Shown here: piece after piece, positions 42,641 to 51,770 of the stretch | Position numbering within the stretch: position 1 is the first letter of the stretch | Layout: each line of letters begins with the position of its first letter | Assembly: GCF_002901705.1 (NCBI RefSeq) | Contig: NZ_PPPV01000016.1 | Coordinates: 60,922 to 124,921 of the forward strand | DNA: 64,000 nt | Source: Staphylococcus lugdunensis | GTDB taxonomy: Bacteria; Bacillota; Bacilli; Staphylococcales; Staphylococcaceae | Direction of reading: 5' to 3' | Translations under genes and position numbers: made by a program | The notes under the pieces: model-generated | Databases searched by the model: none | Told to the model about the DNA's origin: nothing | The model's input: only the letters and a program-made list of their open reading frames with translations

Positions 42641-43417
42641 TTAATTCGAAAATTTATAATCTTTAAGAATGGCTTTGGCTTTATCTGATTTTAGGAAGTC
42701 CATCCATTCTTTTGCAAGTTTGCTATTTGAAGTTGCACCTGCTTTATATGTGATTGGTTTTTTCAATTCAACTTCTTTAATTTCATTCACTTTGTCATTG
42801 CGTTGTTTGTTAGTATAGAGATCCGTTTTATAAACAAATCCCATCTGAGCATTACCTTTTTCAACATAATTTAAAACTTGTTTAACATCTTTCGCATATA
42901 CAATTTTATCTTTCACAGCATTGTATAGATGTTGATCATCTAAATATTGTTTCGCATATTTTCCTGCTGGTACTGTTTTCACTTCACCCAAAGCTAATTT
43001 TTCATTGCCCTTTAAATCTTTGACTGAAGATTGTGTACTGTCTTTATCACCAATAAGTACAAGTTTATTATGAGCATAATTATATGTATCATGCACATTA
43101 TCTTTTAATGCATCAACATCTTTCGTATTTGCAGACATAAATACATCAGCAGGAGCACCCTTTTCAATTTGTTGTCTTAATGCTCCAGAACCACCATAAT
43201 TAAAAGTTACTTTGGCATCTTTATGATCTTTTTTAAATTCCTTCTCAAGTGCTTTTGAAACATCGGCTAAACTTGCTGCTGCAGAAATACGTAATTCTTG
43301 TTTACTATCTGAGCTAGATGACTTTTTATCGTCTTTTTTGTCGTTTCCACCACTAGAACAACCAGCTAAAATAAGTACTAATGTTGCAATTACAACTAAT
43401 AAATGTTTAAATTTCAT
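42641..43417 (-). CDS. modA: Molybdate-binding lipoprotein
   Basis: ModA is the surface-anchored substrate-binding protein. The start is ATG 43417 (MKFKHLLVVIATLVLILAGC) with AGAGGGGG upstream; the TTG two codons earlier is too near that site. The lipobox LAGC gives a lipidated Cys20. The mature part shows the family's ISAAASLADVSKALEKEF, YGGSGALRQQIEKGAPADVF and the MGFVYKTD segment. A TATAAT about 25 bases upstream of the ribosome-binding site is a likely -10. Confidence 0.93.
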   Translation of the reverse strand: MKFKHLLVVIATLVLILAGCSSGGNDKKDDKKSSSSDSKQELRISAAASLADVSKALEKEFKKDHKDAKVTFNYGGSGALRQQIEKGAPADVFMSANTKDVDALKDNVHDTYNYAHNKLVLIGDKDSTQSSVKDLKGNEKLALGEVKTVPAGKYAKQYLDDQHLYNAVKDKIVYAKDVKQVLNYVEKGNAQMGFVYKTDLYTNKQRNDKVNEIKEVELKKPITYKAGATSNSKLAKEWMDFLKSDKAKAILKDYKFSN

Positions 43418-43601
43418 TGACAAAATTCCCCCTCTTCTAGGATTATTATACTACTTTTTTATATTCATAAAAGGTATATTTTACAATTTCATATAACTTT
43501 AAATAATACGCCTTAAATGTGGTACTATCATTTATATTTTAATCTTAGTATTTTAGCATTATAATAAATATATTATCTTGTACGATGTGGGGAGCATGAT
43601 T

Positions 43602-44390
43602 ATGGAAAGAGATGTATTACAAGGACAATCCATTGTTCATTATGATGGAGAGCGACTTATAACTACAACGGATAGCTATGTTACTGAGTTTCCACTTACA
43701 ATTATGGTAAATAGAGATGAGTTTGCTACTGTTATTTGCAGTCCAACTCATATGGAAGAATTAGTGATTGGCTTTTTAGCATCAGAAGGTGCAATATACA
43801 AGCGTGATGAAATTAAATCTTGCCAAATAGATGATAGTAAGGGGTTTGCCCATGTGGATTTGACACATGAACTCGGTAATCGATTTGAATATTCAACTAA
43901 ACGCATGATTGCTTCTTGTTGTGGCAAAAGTCGTGAGTTTTATTTCCAAAACGATGCGGCGATAGCAAAAACGTCGATGTCTCATATAACGCTGCATCCA
44001 CAACAAATTTTAAATATGATGACACGTCTACAAGGAGCTAGTACACTTTTCAAACAAACAGGCGGTCTGCATAACGCTGCAATTAGCGATGGCAACACAT
44101 TCTTTGAACACCGCCAAGATATTGGTCGACATAATGCCTTAGATAAACTTTATGGTTTTTGTTTAAAACGCCGTATTCCCGTTCGAGATAAAATCCTCAT
44201 TTTTAGTGGACGTATTTCCTCTGAAATTCTTATTAAAGCTGCAAAAATCGGTGTTGGCGTAATACTTTCAAAATCAGCTCCAACTACGCTTGCCATCACG
44301 CTAGCTAATGATTTAAATATTACAGCAATTGGCTTTATACGAGATGGTACATTTAATATTTACAGTCATCCAGAACGCGTTAAAGCATAA
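43602..44390 (+). CDS. fdhD: Formate dehydrogenase sulfurtransferase FdhD
   Basis: FdhD passes sulfur from IscS-type desulfurases to the molybdenum cofactor of formate dehydrogenase. The 262-residue product (ATG 43602, GGGGAGC eight bases upstream) has EELVIGFLASEGAI, the cysteine motif ASCCGKSR (the family's active-site Cys pair appears as adjacent cysteines), GGLHNAAI and DIGRHNALDKL. It is divergent from modA across 184 bases and ends at a strong terminator. The formate dehydrogenase itself is not in the window. Confidence 0.93.
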   Translation: MERDVLQGQSIVHYDGERLITTTDSYVTEFPLTIMVNRDEFATVICSPTHMEELVIGFLASEGAIYKRDEIKSCQIDDSKGFAHVDLTHELGNRFEYSTKRMIASCCGKSREFYFQNDAAIAKTSMSHITLHPQQILNMMTRLQGASTLFKQTGGLHNAAISDGNTFFEHRQDIGRHNALDKLYGFCLKRRIPVRDKILIFSGRISSEILIKAAKIGVGVILSKSAPTTLAITLANDLNITAIGFIRDGTFNIYSHPERVKA

Positions 44391-44442
44391 GATTTCAACC
44401 TTTTATAGAATTAAAAGCCCACGTCAATTATCTTCATGTCAT

Positions 44443-44491
44443 AAAAGGAGCGAAAAAGAATTCATAATGAATTCTTTTTCGCTCCCTTTTT
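44443..44491. terminator. Bidirectional terminator with GAATTC-ATAAT-GAATTC core
   Basis: A perfect 17-bp stem (44447-44463 with 44469-44485) around ATAAT is flanked by AAAA and a T-run. It separates convergent fdhD and the GNAT gene. The tip sequence is shared with hairpins at 25040 and 46945. Confidence 0.92.
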
Positions 44492-44496
44492 ATATT

Positions 44497-45261
44497 TTAT
44501 TTGATATTTTCTTTAACAACTTGATAACAAAAACCTTTGTAGATATATCCTTGCTTAAGATACATATCACGTGCCGTATCTTCACCATCAGCAACTAGAA
44601 TAACCGGTCTTGTGTCAGCATATTGCCCTACATAGGCTTGTAACGTACTACCAATCCCTTGATGTTGATAATTCTCTAAGACACCAAAACCATCAATTTC
44701 AACAATTTCGTCACTTACGATCATATCTAAAATACCCGCTGGTTGATTTTGATAATAAGCTAATAAGCGAACAACATTATCGTATTGTTGTTGAATGTGG
44801 ATACGTGTACGTTTGACACTTTCATCAGCAAATCTATGACCAAACGGTAATGCAAAATGCTTATAAATTGTTAAATAATCCTCTAAATTATCTTTGTCTA
44901 CAATCTGAATTTGTACATCTGATTTCGTTTGCCAACGCGCCAGCTCAGCAGACTCAATCACATAGAGCTCAAGCACCCCAAGTTGGTACCCTTCTTTATT
45001 AAGTATCTGTTTCCAATCATTGTCTAAATGATGATTCGCTGGAAATGTAAAGGCAAGATGTGTACATTGATGCGCTTGATGAAATTGTTGTTGTCTTTGT
45101 ACATCTCGTCGCCATTCTTCGATATTAGGTAGTTGTTTATATATCCATTGATTAGAATGATACGTATGCGGTTCTTCAGGAGTTAAATATATCTTTTTAT
45201 TAGAATCTTCATAAAAGAGGTTTCCCATTATCGCTATATGCTCAAAACTCAATTCTTCCAT
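44497..45261 (-). CDS. GNAT-family N-acetyltransferase
   Basis: The protein (254 residues from ATG 45261, AGGTG six bases upstream) has a C-terminal GNAT domain with DGFGVLENYQHQGIGSTLQAYV, the acetyl-CoA-binding Q-X2-G-X-G loop, then a strand and MYLKQGYIYKGFCY. The N-terminal half is divergent. Substrate unknown. It lies 24 bases after bioY on the same strand and may be cotranscribed with it, but no biotin-related role can be read from the sequence. Confidence 0.8.
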   Translation of the reverse strand: MEELSFEHIAIMGNLFYEDSNKKIYLTPEEPHTYHSNQWIYKQLPNIEEWRRDVQRQQQFHQAHQCTHLAFTFPANHHLDNDWKQILNKEGYQLGVLELYVIESAELARWQTKSDVQIQIVDKDNLEDYLTIYKHFALPFGHRFADESVKRTRIHIQQQYDNVVRLLAYYQNQPAGILDMIVSDEIVEIDGFGVLENYQHQGIGSTLQAYVGQYADTRPVILVADGEDTARDMYLKQGYIYKGFCYQVVKENIK

Positions 45262-45284
45262 ACATATCACCTAATTTTTTAAAA

Positions 45285-45830
45285 TTATATCAAATTTTTA
45301 AATCTACTATGATTTAACATGGTTGAACCAATCAGACAAGCAATGATTGCTTTAATGATATCTCCAGGCATAAATGAGAATGAAAATAAAAATGCTTTAG
45401 AAATAGGTATTTGTGTGATAAAGCCCATAACAATCGTGCCTACAATATCTAATAATAACACGCCAAAGAGGAGTGTTGGCACAATCAATACTAGAAAATT
45501 GATTTTATGCTTGTACGCATCTCTAACAGAACCTATCGCATAAGCAATAAAAGGATATAAAATTAGAAAGCCAGCAGATGGACCCGCAAAGACACCTATA
45601 CCGCCTCTTCCTCCAGATAAAACTGGTAGGCCTGTAGCGACAAGTAATAAAAAAACAACAGCACTTAATGCACCTAATTTACGTCCTAAAATAATCCCTG
45701 CTAAAAATATGCCTATATTTTGTAAAACAATGGGTACTGGCATAAAAGGTAGAGGTATACCAGGAACTAATCCTAAAATACATATAATGGCAGTCATGAC
45801 TGCTGTATATACTAATTCTTTTGTACTCAT
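45285..45830 (-). CDS. bioY: Biotin ECF transporter substrate-binding protein BioY
   Basis: BioY is the membrane S-component that binds biotin and associates with EcfT-EcfA1-EcfA2. The 181 residues have six hydrophobic helices with family segments PGIPLPFMPVPIVLQNIGIF, GGRGGIGVFAGPSAGFL and FMPGDIIKAIIA. AAGGAGG precedes the ATG. The core module lies at 2605-5071. Regulation by the biotin repressor BirA is indicated by the operator at 45870-45898. Confidence 0.93.
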   Translation of the reverse strand: MSTKELVYTAVMTAIICILGLVPGIPLPFMPVPIVLQNIGIFLAGIILGRKLGALSAVVFLLLVATGLPVLSGGRGGIGVFAGPSAGFLILYPFIAYAIGSVRDAYKHKINFLVLIVPTLLFGVLLLDIVGTIVMGFITQIPISKAFLFSFSFMPGDIIKAIIACLIGSTMLNHSRFKNLI

Positions 45831-45856
45831 ATCGTGATCCTCCTTATATGAGAATG

Positions 45857-45898
45857 ATTATAACACCTTTGTAAACTTTTATAAATACAAAGTTTACA
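45857..45898 (-). promoter_or_regulatory. bioY promoter with BirA-type operator
   Basis: A dyad with perfect 9-bp arms (45870-45878 and 45890-45898, TGTAAACTT and AAGTTTACA) overlaps the -35 region. TATAAT on the minus strand is at 45857-45862, with TTTATA 17 bases upstream inside the dyad. Dyads of this type (GTAAAC, about 15 bases, GTTTAC) are the known BirA sites of staphylococcal biotin genes. Confidence 0.75.
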
Positions 45899-45899
45899 T

Positions 45900-46841
45900 T
45901 TAGTCAACTTTCATTGCTAATGCGGTGATATAGTCGAAAAAGGCATCACGTTTCACATCATTGATAACATTAATTGGACGTCCTTGATCAGTTAAAAATG
46001 TTCGACCTTGGCTTGGTCCTTTTGCAATAACATCAGCCATTACTGTCTGATAATCCACTAACTGTGGATTACCAACGTAAGCAGTTGTTAGCACATCCCA
46101 TAAAAAATAAGTGGAATTTGTAACAAAATGAGTCAAAGGCGGTACAGCAGCATAACTAACACCTAAAAAATCAACACCTGTATAACGTCTGTCATTCGCC
46201 CAACGTTGTCTTATTTCCCATGTGAGCGGCACTTGATTAGTACTTTCTAAAGCAACCATATCAATAGTCAAATCGGCGTCAAATACTGTTTTAACTGCAG
46301 AAGGATCCCAAAATGCATTCCATTCCGCTGTCCCATCATGTTCAGGTTCTTCTACATTACCTCGTGTTAAAAACGTTCCTCCCATCCATACTAACTTTTC
46401 AATTTTATGTAAGATATTGGGTTTTCTTTTTAGTGCCTCAGCTAAGTCAGTAAGCGGTCCGGTGAATAGTAGGATTACTTTATCAGTGCTCTGTTCTAAT
46501 CTAAAAATAATATCTTCATAGGCTTCCATCTGACTTATACTAGCAGAAGTATGTAAATGTGTTTCATTTAAAATAGGTAACGCATCCATAAAAAAAGCAT
46601 GCATTCGCCAATCTTTAGGAAACGGATTAGCACCACGCTCATATGAAGGTGCAACAGCAATATTTTTTGTTGAAAATCGATTAATTATTTTCATTGAGGC
46701 GCTTAATGAAGGTTCTAAATAACAATCAGCGCCAATAGTACTTACCCCGATTAAATTAATATTATCCATTTGTAATAATAAAAAAAGTGAAACTAAATCG
46801 TCAACGCCACCATCATGATTAAAATATACTTGTTGTGTCAT
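45900..46841 (-). CDS. Inosine-uridine-preferring nucleoside hydrolase family protein
   Basis: Members cleave the N-glycosidic bond of ribonucleosides using a calcium ion bound by a DxDxxxDD motif. The 313-residue protein has this motif as NHDGGVDD (residues 8-15): the first aspartate is asparagine, the others are kept. Later ligands appear in LFTGPLTDLAEAL and in NAFWDPSAVKTVF. Substrate is unknown, and the Asn could alter activity. AAAGGAG precedes the ATG. It is upstream of bioY but separated from it by the bioY promoter. Confidence 0.82.
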   Translation of the reverse strand: MTQQVYFNHDGGVDDLVSLFLLLQMDNINLIGVSTIGADCYLEPSLSASMKIINRFSTKNIAVAPSYERGANPFPKDWRMHAFFMDALPILNETHLHTSASISQMEAYEDIIFRLEQSTDKVILLFTGPLTDLAEALKRKPNILHKIEKLVWMGGTFLTRGNVEEPEHDGTAEWNAFWDPSAVKTVFDADLTIDMVALESTNQVPLTWEIRQRWANDRRYTGVDFLGVSYAAVPPLTHFVTNSTYFLWDVLTTAYVGNPQLVDYQTVMADVIAKGPSQGRTFLTDQGRPINVINDVKRDAFFDYITALAMKVD

Positions 46842-46933
46842 GTTTTTTCTCCTTTAGTCGTCTTACATATCAATATTATAGTATAGTATATTAAAATGAA
46901 GATAGGACATAAATATTTCTGACAAGTTGAAAG

Positions 46934-46972
46934 AAACGGGGGGAGAATTCATAATGAATTCTCCCCCGCTCC
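46934..46972. terminator. Terminator hairpin with GAATTC-ATAAT-GAATTC core
   Basis: A perfect 12-bp stem (46939-46950 with 46956-46967) has the same tip as 44458-44474. It lies 48-80 bases after fhuD2 on the minus strand, followed by GTTTCTTT. It is GC-rich (five G/C pairs at the base). Confidence 0.75.
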
Positions 46973-47019
46973 CTATTGTTTAGGATTTATGTCCCAAACT
47001 GATAAATGAAGTTAAAAGA

Positions 47020-47928
47020 TTATTTTGCTGCAGAAATTAATTTTTCTTTTAAATCTTTACGCATAAAGTCCAATGTGTATGGATCATTGTACCAGTATGT
47101 ACCAGCAGTTACTTTTACTACATGACCATTTTTTACAGCTGGTAAGTTTTTCCAGATATTTGTTGTTTCATATCCAGGTGTTGTTTTACCTTCACTCGTT
47201 GAAACAATGTAGTCTCCAGCAATATCTTGGATTTTTTCTTGATTGATTTCAGCCCAGCCGGCTTTTTCAACTAATTTCTTTTGACCTTCAGACATTTTCA
47301 AACCGAAAGCTTGATATAATACTTCGCCGCCACGGCCCCAATTGTCACCATATGTGTATAACTTTTTGTCAAACTCGTCAACAATTGATACTGTTTTATC
47401 TTGGCCAATTTTTTCTTTTATTTCTTTACCATCTTTAGCTGTTTGTGCTTTCCAATCTTTTTCCCATTTTTGCACTTCATCTTCTTTACCAATTAACTTC
47501 CCAAGCATTTCTTGTTGTTCTAAATATTTGTGTTTGTTGTAATCGATTACTACGGTAGGTGCAATTTTTTTGTATTTTTTGATATTTTTATCAGTAGAAT
47601 ATACTAAAATTAAGTCTGGCTTTTGCTTAGCAACTTTTTCTACATCGTTATCTCCAATTTTTTCCACATCTTTGAATTTATCTTTTAATACTTTACTTTG
47701 ATCAACTTGATTACTAACAGCAACAATATTAGCACCTAACTTCTTAAGTCCTCCAGCATATGTAGGTGCAACAACGGCAATACGTTTTGGATTTTTTGGA
47801 ATATCCACTTTCTTGCCATCATCCATTGTGTAAGATTTTGTATCTTCTTTCTTATCTGCATCTTTACTTTGTCCACAAGCTGCTAGTACAAGTACCAAGG
47901 CGATTAGCGGTAATAATAATTTTTTCAT
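47020..47928 (-). CDS. fhuD2: Ferric hydroxamate-binding lipoprotein FhuD2
   Basis: FhuD2 captures ferric hydroxamate siderophores (ferrichrome, desferrioxamine) at the cell surface for the FhuCBG permease, which is not in this window. The 302 residues start with a lipoprotein signal ending LAAC (Cys18). The mature protein has the class III binding-protein fold, with IAVVAPTYAGGLKKLGA and GDNWGRGGEVLYQAFG; the tryptophan and tyrosines of the hydroxamate pocket (YTYGDNWGRG) are present. A Fur box follows the promoter. Confidence 0.93.
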   Translation of the reverse strand: MKKLLLPLIALVLVLAACGQSKDADKKEDTKSYTMDDGKKVDIPKNPKRIAVVAPTYAGGLKKLGANIVAVSNQVDQSKVLKDKFKDVEKIGDNDVEKVAKQKPDLILVYSTDKNIKKYKKIAPTVVIDYNKHKYLEQQEMLGKLIGKEDEVQKWEKDWKAQTAKDGKEIKEKIGQDKTVSIVDEFDKKLYTYGDNWGRGGEVLYQAFGLKMSEGQKKLVEKAGWAEINQEKIQDIAGDYIVSTSEGKTTPGYETTNIWKNLPAVKNGHVVKVTAGTYWYNDPYTLDFMRKDLKEKLISAAK

Positions 47929-47942
47929 AACATCCTCCTATT

Positions 47943-47995
47943 GATAATGATTATCATTATTGTGCTATTATACTCAATTTTTAGATTTTTTACAA
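47943..47995 (-). promoter_or_regulatory. fhuD2 promoter with Fur box
   Basis: On the minus strand TTGTAA (47990-47995), a 17-base spacer and TATAAT (47967-47972) form the promoter. Just downstream, 47943-47961 matches the 19-base Fur consensus (GATAATGATTATCATTATC) at 18 positions. Fur with iron would block transcription. Confidence 0.88.
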
Positions 47996-48167
47996 CATAA
48001 CATTTACTATTTTATGGGTATTTTTGCAAATTATTTTTTTGCCTTACTTTTCTCCAAAATAAAAATAAGTAAACAGCATCTAAAATATATTGCTTGGTCT
48101 ATGATTAATAATGCCTACAGAACATAAAAAAACAATAGTTACACCCTTTAACTTTAATAGTTCATCA

Positions 48168-49313
48168 TTAAAATAAATCTAAGACAGACTTGGCAATATT
48201 ACTATAGGCCATATCTTCCATTGGTGGATTGTGTAAGCCGGCACGAATATCACGATAATATCGTTGTAATGGGCGTTCCATTTCCAAACTTTTTGCGCCA
48301 ACGATTCTCATAGCTAAATCAACCACTTCAAGGCACTGATTCATCACCACAACTTTACTCGCTGAGGTTTCATTCCAAATTTGGCTTTCTCCGTCTAACA
48401 TTTGATATCCTCTTGCCGTACTAAATAGAAAATGTCGCGCTGATAATAGTAATGACTCCATTTTACCGATATTTTGTTGAACTGTAGATAACTCAGCAAT
48501 GGTACCTTGAATGCTATTAGGATGATATGACTTAGCAAAGTCGACTGCATAGTCTCTAGCTGCTTGAGCAATTCCCAAGTATGTACTAGGAATGTGAAGT
48601 ATCCATCCATTTGGGCGTCGTTGTCCTCGTGTTTCAACAAAATGTTCAAGAGGAACTTTAACATCGTTTAGCACTAAATCATGACTTTCTGTAGCACGCA
48701 TGCCCAATACATTCCAATTATCTGCAATTTCTACACCATCTGCATCTTTGGATACTAAGAAAAAGCCAACTTGATCAATAGCTTCAACATATGCACCAAC
48801 AATAAAATGTGTTAATGCTTTACTCATAGAAGTATATGTTTTCACGCCATTAAGCACATATACATCACCTTCTTTAACCGCATGCGTAGCCGGTCGACCC
48901 CCACGAGTTGGACTACCTGTTTCTGCTTCACTTACTGCTCTATTGACAAGGGCGCCTTGTTTGATATCTTCAGCAAAGCGATTAAGCATACGTTGGTCCC
49001 ATAAATCTTGTTCGTAAAGTTGACCCACAACACTAAGATGCCACCCGATTGACAATGCAGTTGCTCCATCGATAGAGCCTAAGTATGTTTGTAGCACAAC
49101 CATATCCTCAATTGTAGCTCCTTCACCACCATAAGCTACTGGAAGTGTTAATAAACTATATCCTTCTTTAATAAGCCATTCTATATTCTCAAAGGGAAAA
49201 TTAGCATGTAAATCATTAGAATTTGCCCTTGCTTTAAAGCTATCCTCTATAGTCTTGAATTTCTCAATCCACTTTTTCTGAATCTTGCTGTGTATTAAAA
49301 ATGACTTTATCAT
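48168..49313 (-). CDS. Acyl-CoA dehydrogenase-family flavoprotein
   Basis: The 381-residue protein (ATG 49313, AGGTG six bases upstream) has the three-domain acyl-CoA dehydrogenase layout: helical N-domain, beta-domain with VSEAETGSPTRGGRPATHA and LNGVKTYTSMS, and a helical C-domain ending in MRIVGAKSLEME and YRDIRAGLHNPPMEDM. The catalytic Glu position is not certain. The family also includes FMN-dependent monooxygenases, so the reaction cannot be fixed. It is divergent from clpL and has no fatty-acid genes nearby. Confidence 0.75.
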   Translation of the reverse strand: MIKSFLIHSKIQKKWIEKFKTIEDSFKARANSNDLHANFPFENIEWLIKEGYSLLTLPVAYGGEGATIEDMVVLQTYLGSIDGATALSIGWHLSVVGQLYEQDLWDQRMLNRFAEDIKQGALVNRAVSEAETGSPTRGGRPATHAVKEGDVYVLNGVKTYTSMSKALTHFIVGAYVEAIDQVGFFLVSKDADGVEIADNWNVLGMRATESHDLVLNDVKVPLEHFVETRGQRRPNGWILHIPSTYLGIAQAARDYAVDFAKSYHPNSIQGTIAELSTVQQNIGKMESLLLSARHFLFSTARGYQMLDGESQIWNETSASKVVVMNQCLEVVDLAMRIVGAKSLEMERPLQRYYRDIRAGLHNPPMEDMAYSNIAKSVLDLF

Positions 49314-49519
49314 TGACATCACCTATTCATTACAATTATTTATCCCTAGTTTACCACTCAACATTTATGAATTAAAGTTCATCCATTATGCGTACTAAGT
49401 CATATATTTAGAGTAAATTCACACATCTTTCATTAATTCATCGTTTAATAAAGTTTGATTACTATAAAATAGTGTAAATATACATATGTAAAATAATTTT
49501 GATATTTGAGGTGAATTTT

Positions 49520-51613
49520 ATGAATAATCAATTTTTTAGTAATGATTTTGATTCAATCCTTAGACGAATGATGCAAGATATGCAAGCAAATAACAATACT
49601 GGAAATAAAAAGTTTTATATTAATGGTAAAGAAGTTTCTCCTGAAGAATTAAATCAATTAAGGCAGCAAGGTCAACATTCTGCAGAACAAAGTGCAAATG
49701 TATTTCAAAATGCTCAAAATAATCAACAACATACTGGTGGCAAAGATTACTTATCCCAAATTGGACGCAATTTAACACAAGAAGCACGTGATGGTTTACT
49801 TGATCCCGTGATAGGTCGCGATACTGAAATTCAAAAGACAGCAGAAGTATTATGTCGTCGTACTAAAAATAATCCTATACTTGTCGGCGAAGCAGGTGTA
49901 GGTAAAACTGCAATCGTTGAAGGTTTAGCCCAAGAAATCGTTAAAGGGAATGTCCCAACTTCGATTAAAGATAAAGATATTATTTCAGTCGATATTTCTA
50001 GTTTAGAAGCTGGCACACAATATCGCGGTGCTTATGAAGAAAACGTTCAAAAATTAGTTGATGCCTTAAAAGAAAATGAAAATGCCATCTTATTCTTTGA
50101 TGAAATTCATCAAATGATAGGTTCTGGCTCAACAGGCGGTGAATCTGGTGGTAAAGGATTATCAGATATACTTAAACCAGCATTAAGTCGGGGTGAGATT
50201 TCTATTATAGGTGCTACCACACAAGATGAGTATCGTAATAATATTTTAAAGGATGCTGCACTAGCAAGACGCTTTAATGAAGTCGTTGTTAATGAACCAA
50301 GTGCACAAGACACAGTCGAAATTTTAAAAGGTATTAGAGAAAAATTCGAAGAACATCATCAAGTTAAGTTGCCAGATGAAGTATTGCAAGCATGTGTAGA
50401 TTTATCAAATCAATATATTCCTCAACGGCTTTTACCTGACAAAGCGATTGATGTCTTAGATATTACATCCGCACATTTATCTGCTCAAAACCCTGCGCTG
50501 GATAAAGTAGAAACTGAAAAGAGAATCACTGAATTAGAAAATGATAAGAGACAAGCGGTAAGTAAAGAAGCTTACAAAGAAGCAGATAAAATTCAATCCC
50601 AAATTAAAGAATTACAAAATCAATTAGATAATGGTACGAAAGAACAACAATCCGTAGCTACTGTCCAAGATGTTTCTGATACGATTGAAAGGCTAACTGG
50701 AATACCTGTATCACAAATGGATGATAATGATATCGAACGTTTAAAAAATATTAATCGCCGTTTAAAAAATAAAATCATTGGACAAGATAAAGCGGTAGAT
50801 ATGGTTTCTAGAGCCATTCGTCGTAATCGAGCTGGATTTGATGAAGGTAACCGTCCAATTGGTAGTTTCTTATTTGTAGGACCTACTGGTGTAGGTAAAA
50901 CTGAACTAGCAAAACAGTTGGCTATTGATTTATTTGGTAACAAAGAAGCATTGATTCGTTTAGACATGAGTGAGTATAGTGATCAAACAGCAGTGTCTAA
51001 AATGATAGGTACTACAGCAGGCTATATTGGCTATGATGACAACTCCAATACATTAACTGAAAAAGTAAGACGCAATCCTTATTCAGTTATTTTATTTGAT
51101 GAAATTGAAAAAGCAAATCCTCAAATTCTCACATTGCTTTTACAGGTAATGGATGATGGTAATTTAACAGATGGGCAAGGCAATGTTATTAACTTTAAAA
51201 ATACAATCGTCATATGCACTTCCAATGCTGGTTATGGAGACAACGAAGAATTTGATGACATTATGAATGAATTAAAAAGATTCTTCAGACCTGAATTTCT
51301 TAACAGATTTAATGGTATCGTTGAGTTTACGCATTTAGATAAACACGCTTTACAAGATATTATTAATTTACTCTTAGATGATGTTCAAGTGACTTTAGAT
51401 AAAAAAGATATTACAATGAATGTTTCTCAAGAAGCAAAAGACTGGTTAATTGAACAAGGCTATGATAAACAAATGGGCGCACGTCCATTACGCAGAGTTG
51501 TTGAACAACAGGTACGAGATAAAATTACAGACTATTATTTAGATCATACTGATGTAAAACATGTTGACATAGATATTGATAATGATGAAATCATTGTAAA
51601 AGGTACAAATTAA
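49520..51613 (+). CDS. clpL: ATP-dependent unfoldase ClpL
   Basis: ClpL is a Hsp100 AAA+ disaggregase of Gram-positives that lacks the ClpP-binding loop. The 697-residue product (ATG 49520; the open frame continues seven codons upstream, but GAGGTGA lies five bases before this ATG) has a short Gln/Asn-rich N-terminus, AAA1 with GEAGVGKTA and LFFDEIHQ, a short UVR-like coiled middle (about 330-370), and AAA2 with GPTGVGKTE and ILFDEIEKA. No N-terminal ClpC-type repeats occur. I see no CtsR or CIRCE box upstream. Confidence 0.95.
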   Translation: MNNQFFSNDFDSILRRMMQDMQANNNTGNKKFYINGKEVSPEELNQLRQQGQHSAEQSANVFQNAQNNQQHTGGKDYLSQIGRNLTQEARDGLLDPVIGRDTEIQKTAEVLCRRTKNNPILVGEAGVGKTAIVEGLAQEIVKGNVPTSIKDKDIISVDISSLEAGTQYRGAYEENVQKLVDALKENENAILFFDEIHQMIGSGSTGGESGGKGLSDILKPALSRGEISIIGATTQDEYRNNILKDAALARRFNEVVVNEPSAQDTVEILKGIREKFEEHHQVKLPDEVLQACVDLSNQYIPQRLLPDKAIDVLDITSAHLSAQNPALDKVETEKRITELENDKRQAVSKEAYKEADKIQSQIKELQNQLDNGTKEQQSVATVQDVSDTIERLTGIPVSQMDDNDIERLKNINRRLKNKIIGQDKAVDMVSRAIRRNRAGFDEGNRPIGSFLFVGPTGVGKTELAKQLAIDLFGNKEALIRLDMSEYSDQTAVSKMIGTTAGYIGYDDNSNTLTEKVRRNPYSVILFDEIEKANPQILTLLLQVMDDGNLTDGQGNVINFKNTIVICTSNAGYGDNEEFDDIMNELKRFFRPEFLNRFNGIVEFTHLDKHALQDIINLLLDDVQVTLDKKDITMNVSQEAKDWLIEQGYDKQMGARPLRRVVEQQVRDKITDYYLDHTDVKHVDIDIDNDEIIVKGTN

Positions 51614-51622
51614 TATTTAATT

Positions 51623-51723
51623 AAAAGCGCACCTTTTTCTCCTACTGTGATGTGCACCCCATAAAGTTAGATTTTTAATCCAACTTTTGGGGTGCACATC
51701 ACTCCTGAAAAAAGTGCGCTTTT
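51623..51723. terminator. Nested 100-nt inverted repeat between clpL and sarR
   Basis: The outer stem pairs AAAAGCGCAC (51623-51632) with GTGCGCTTTT (51714-51723). The inner stem pairs 51647-51660 with 51689-51702 (14 bp, perfect), continued by AAAGTTAGAT with ATCCAACTTT. It ends in T on both sides and should stop convergent transcripts. The inner part resembles joined ends of an IS150-type element. Confidence 0.8.
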
Positions 51724-51770
51724 TTGAATAAATGATGGCATCATTTGCTAATGAACAATGCTTATATGAG

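Noticed and set aside
49323..49519. CtsR or CIRCE heat-shock operator for clpL
   Set aside because: No direct GGTCAAA-type repeat and no CIRCE inverted repeat could be seen; the TTTGAT near 49458 is not enough.
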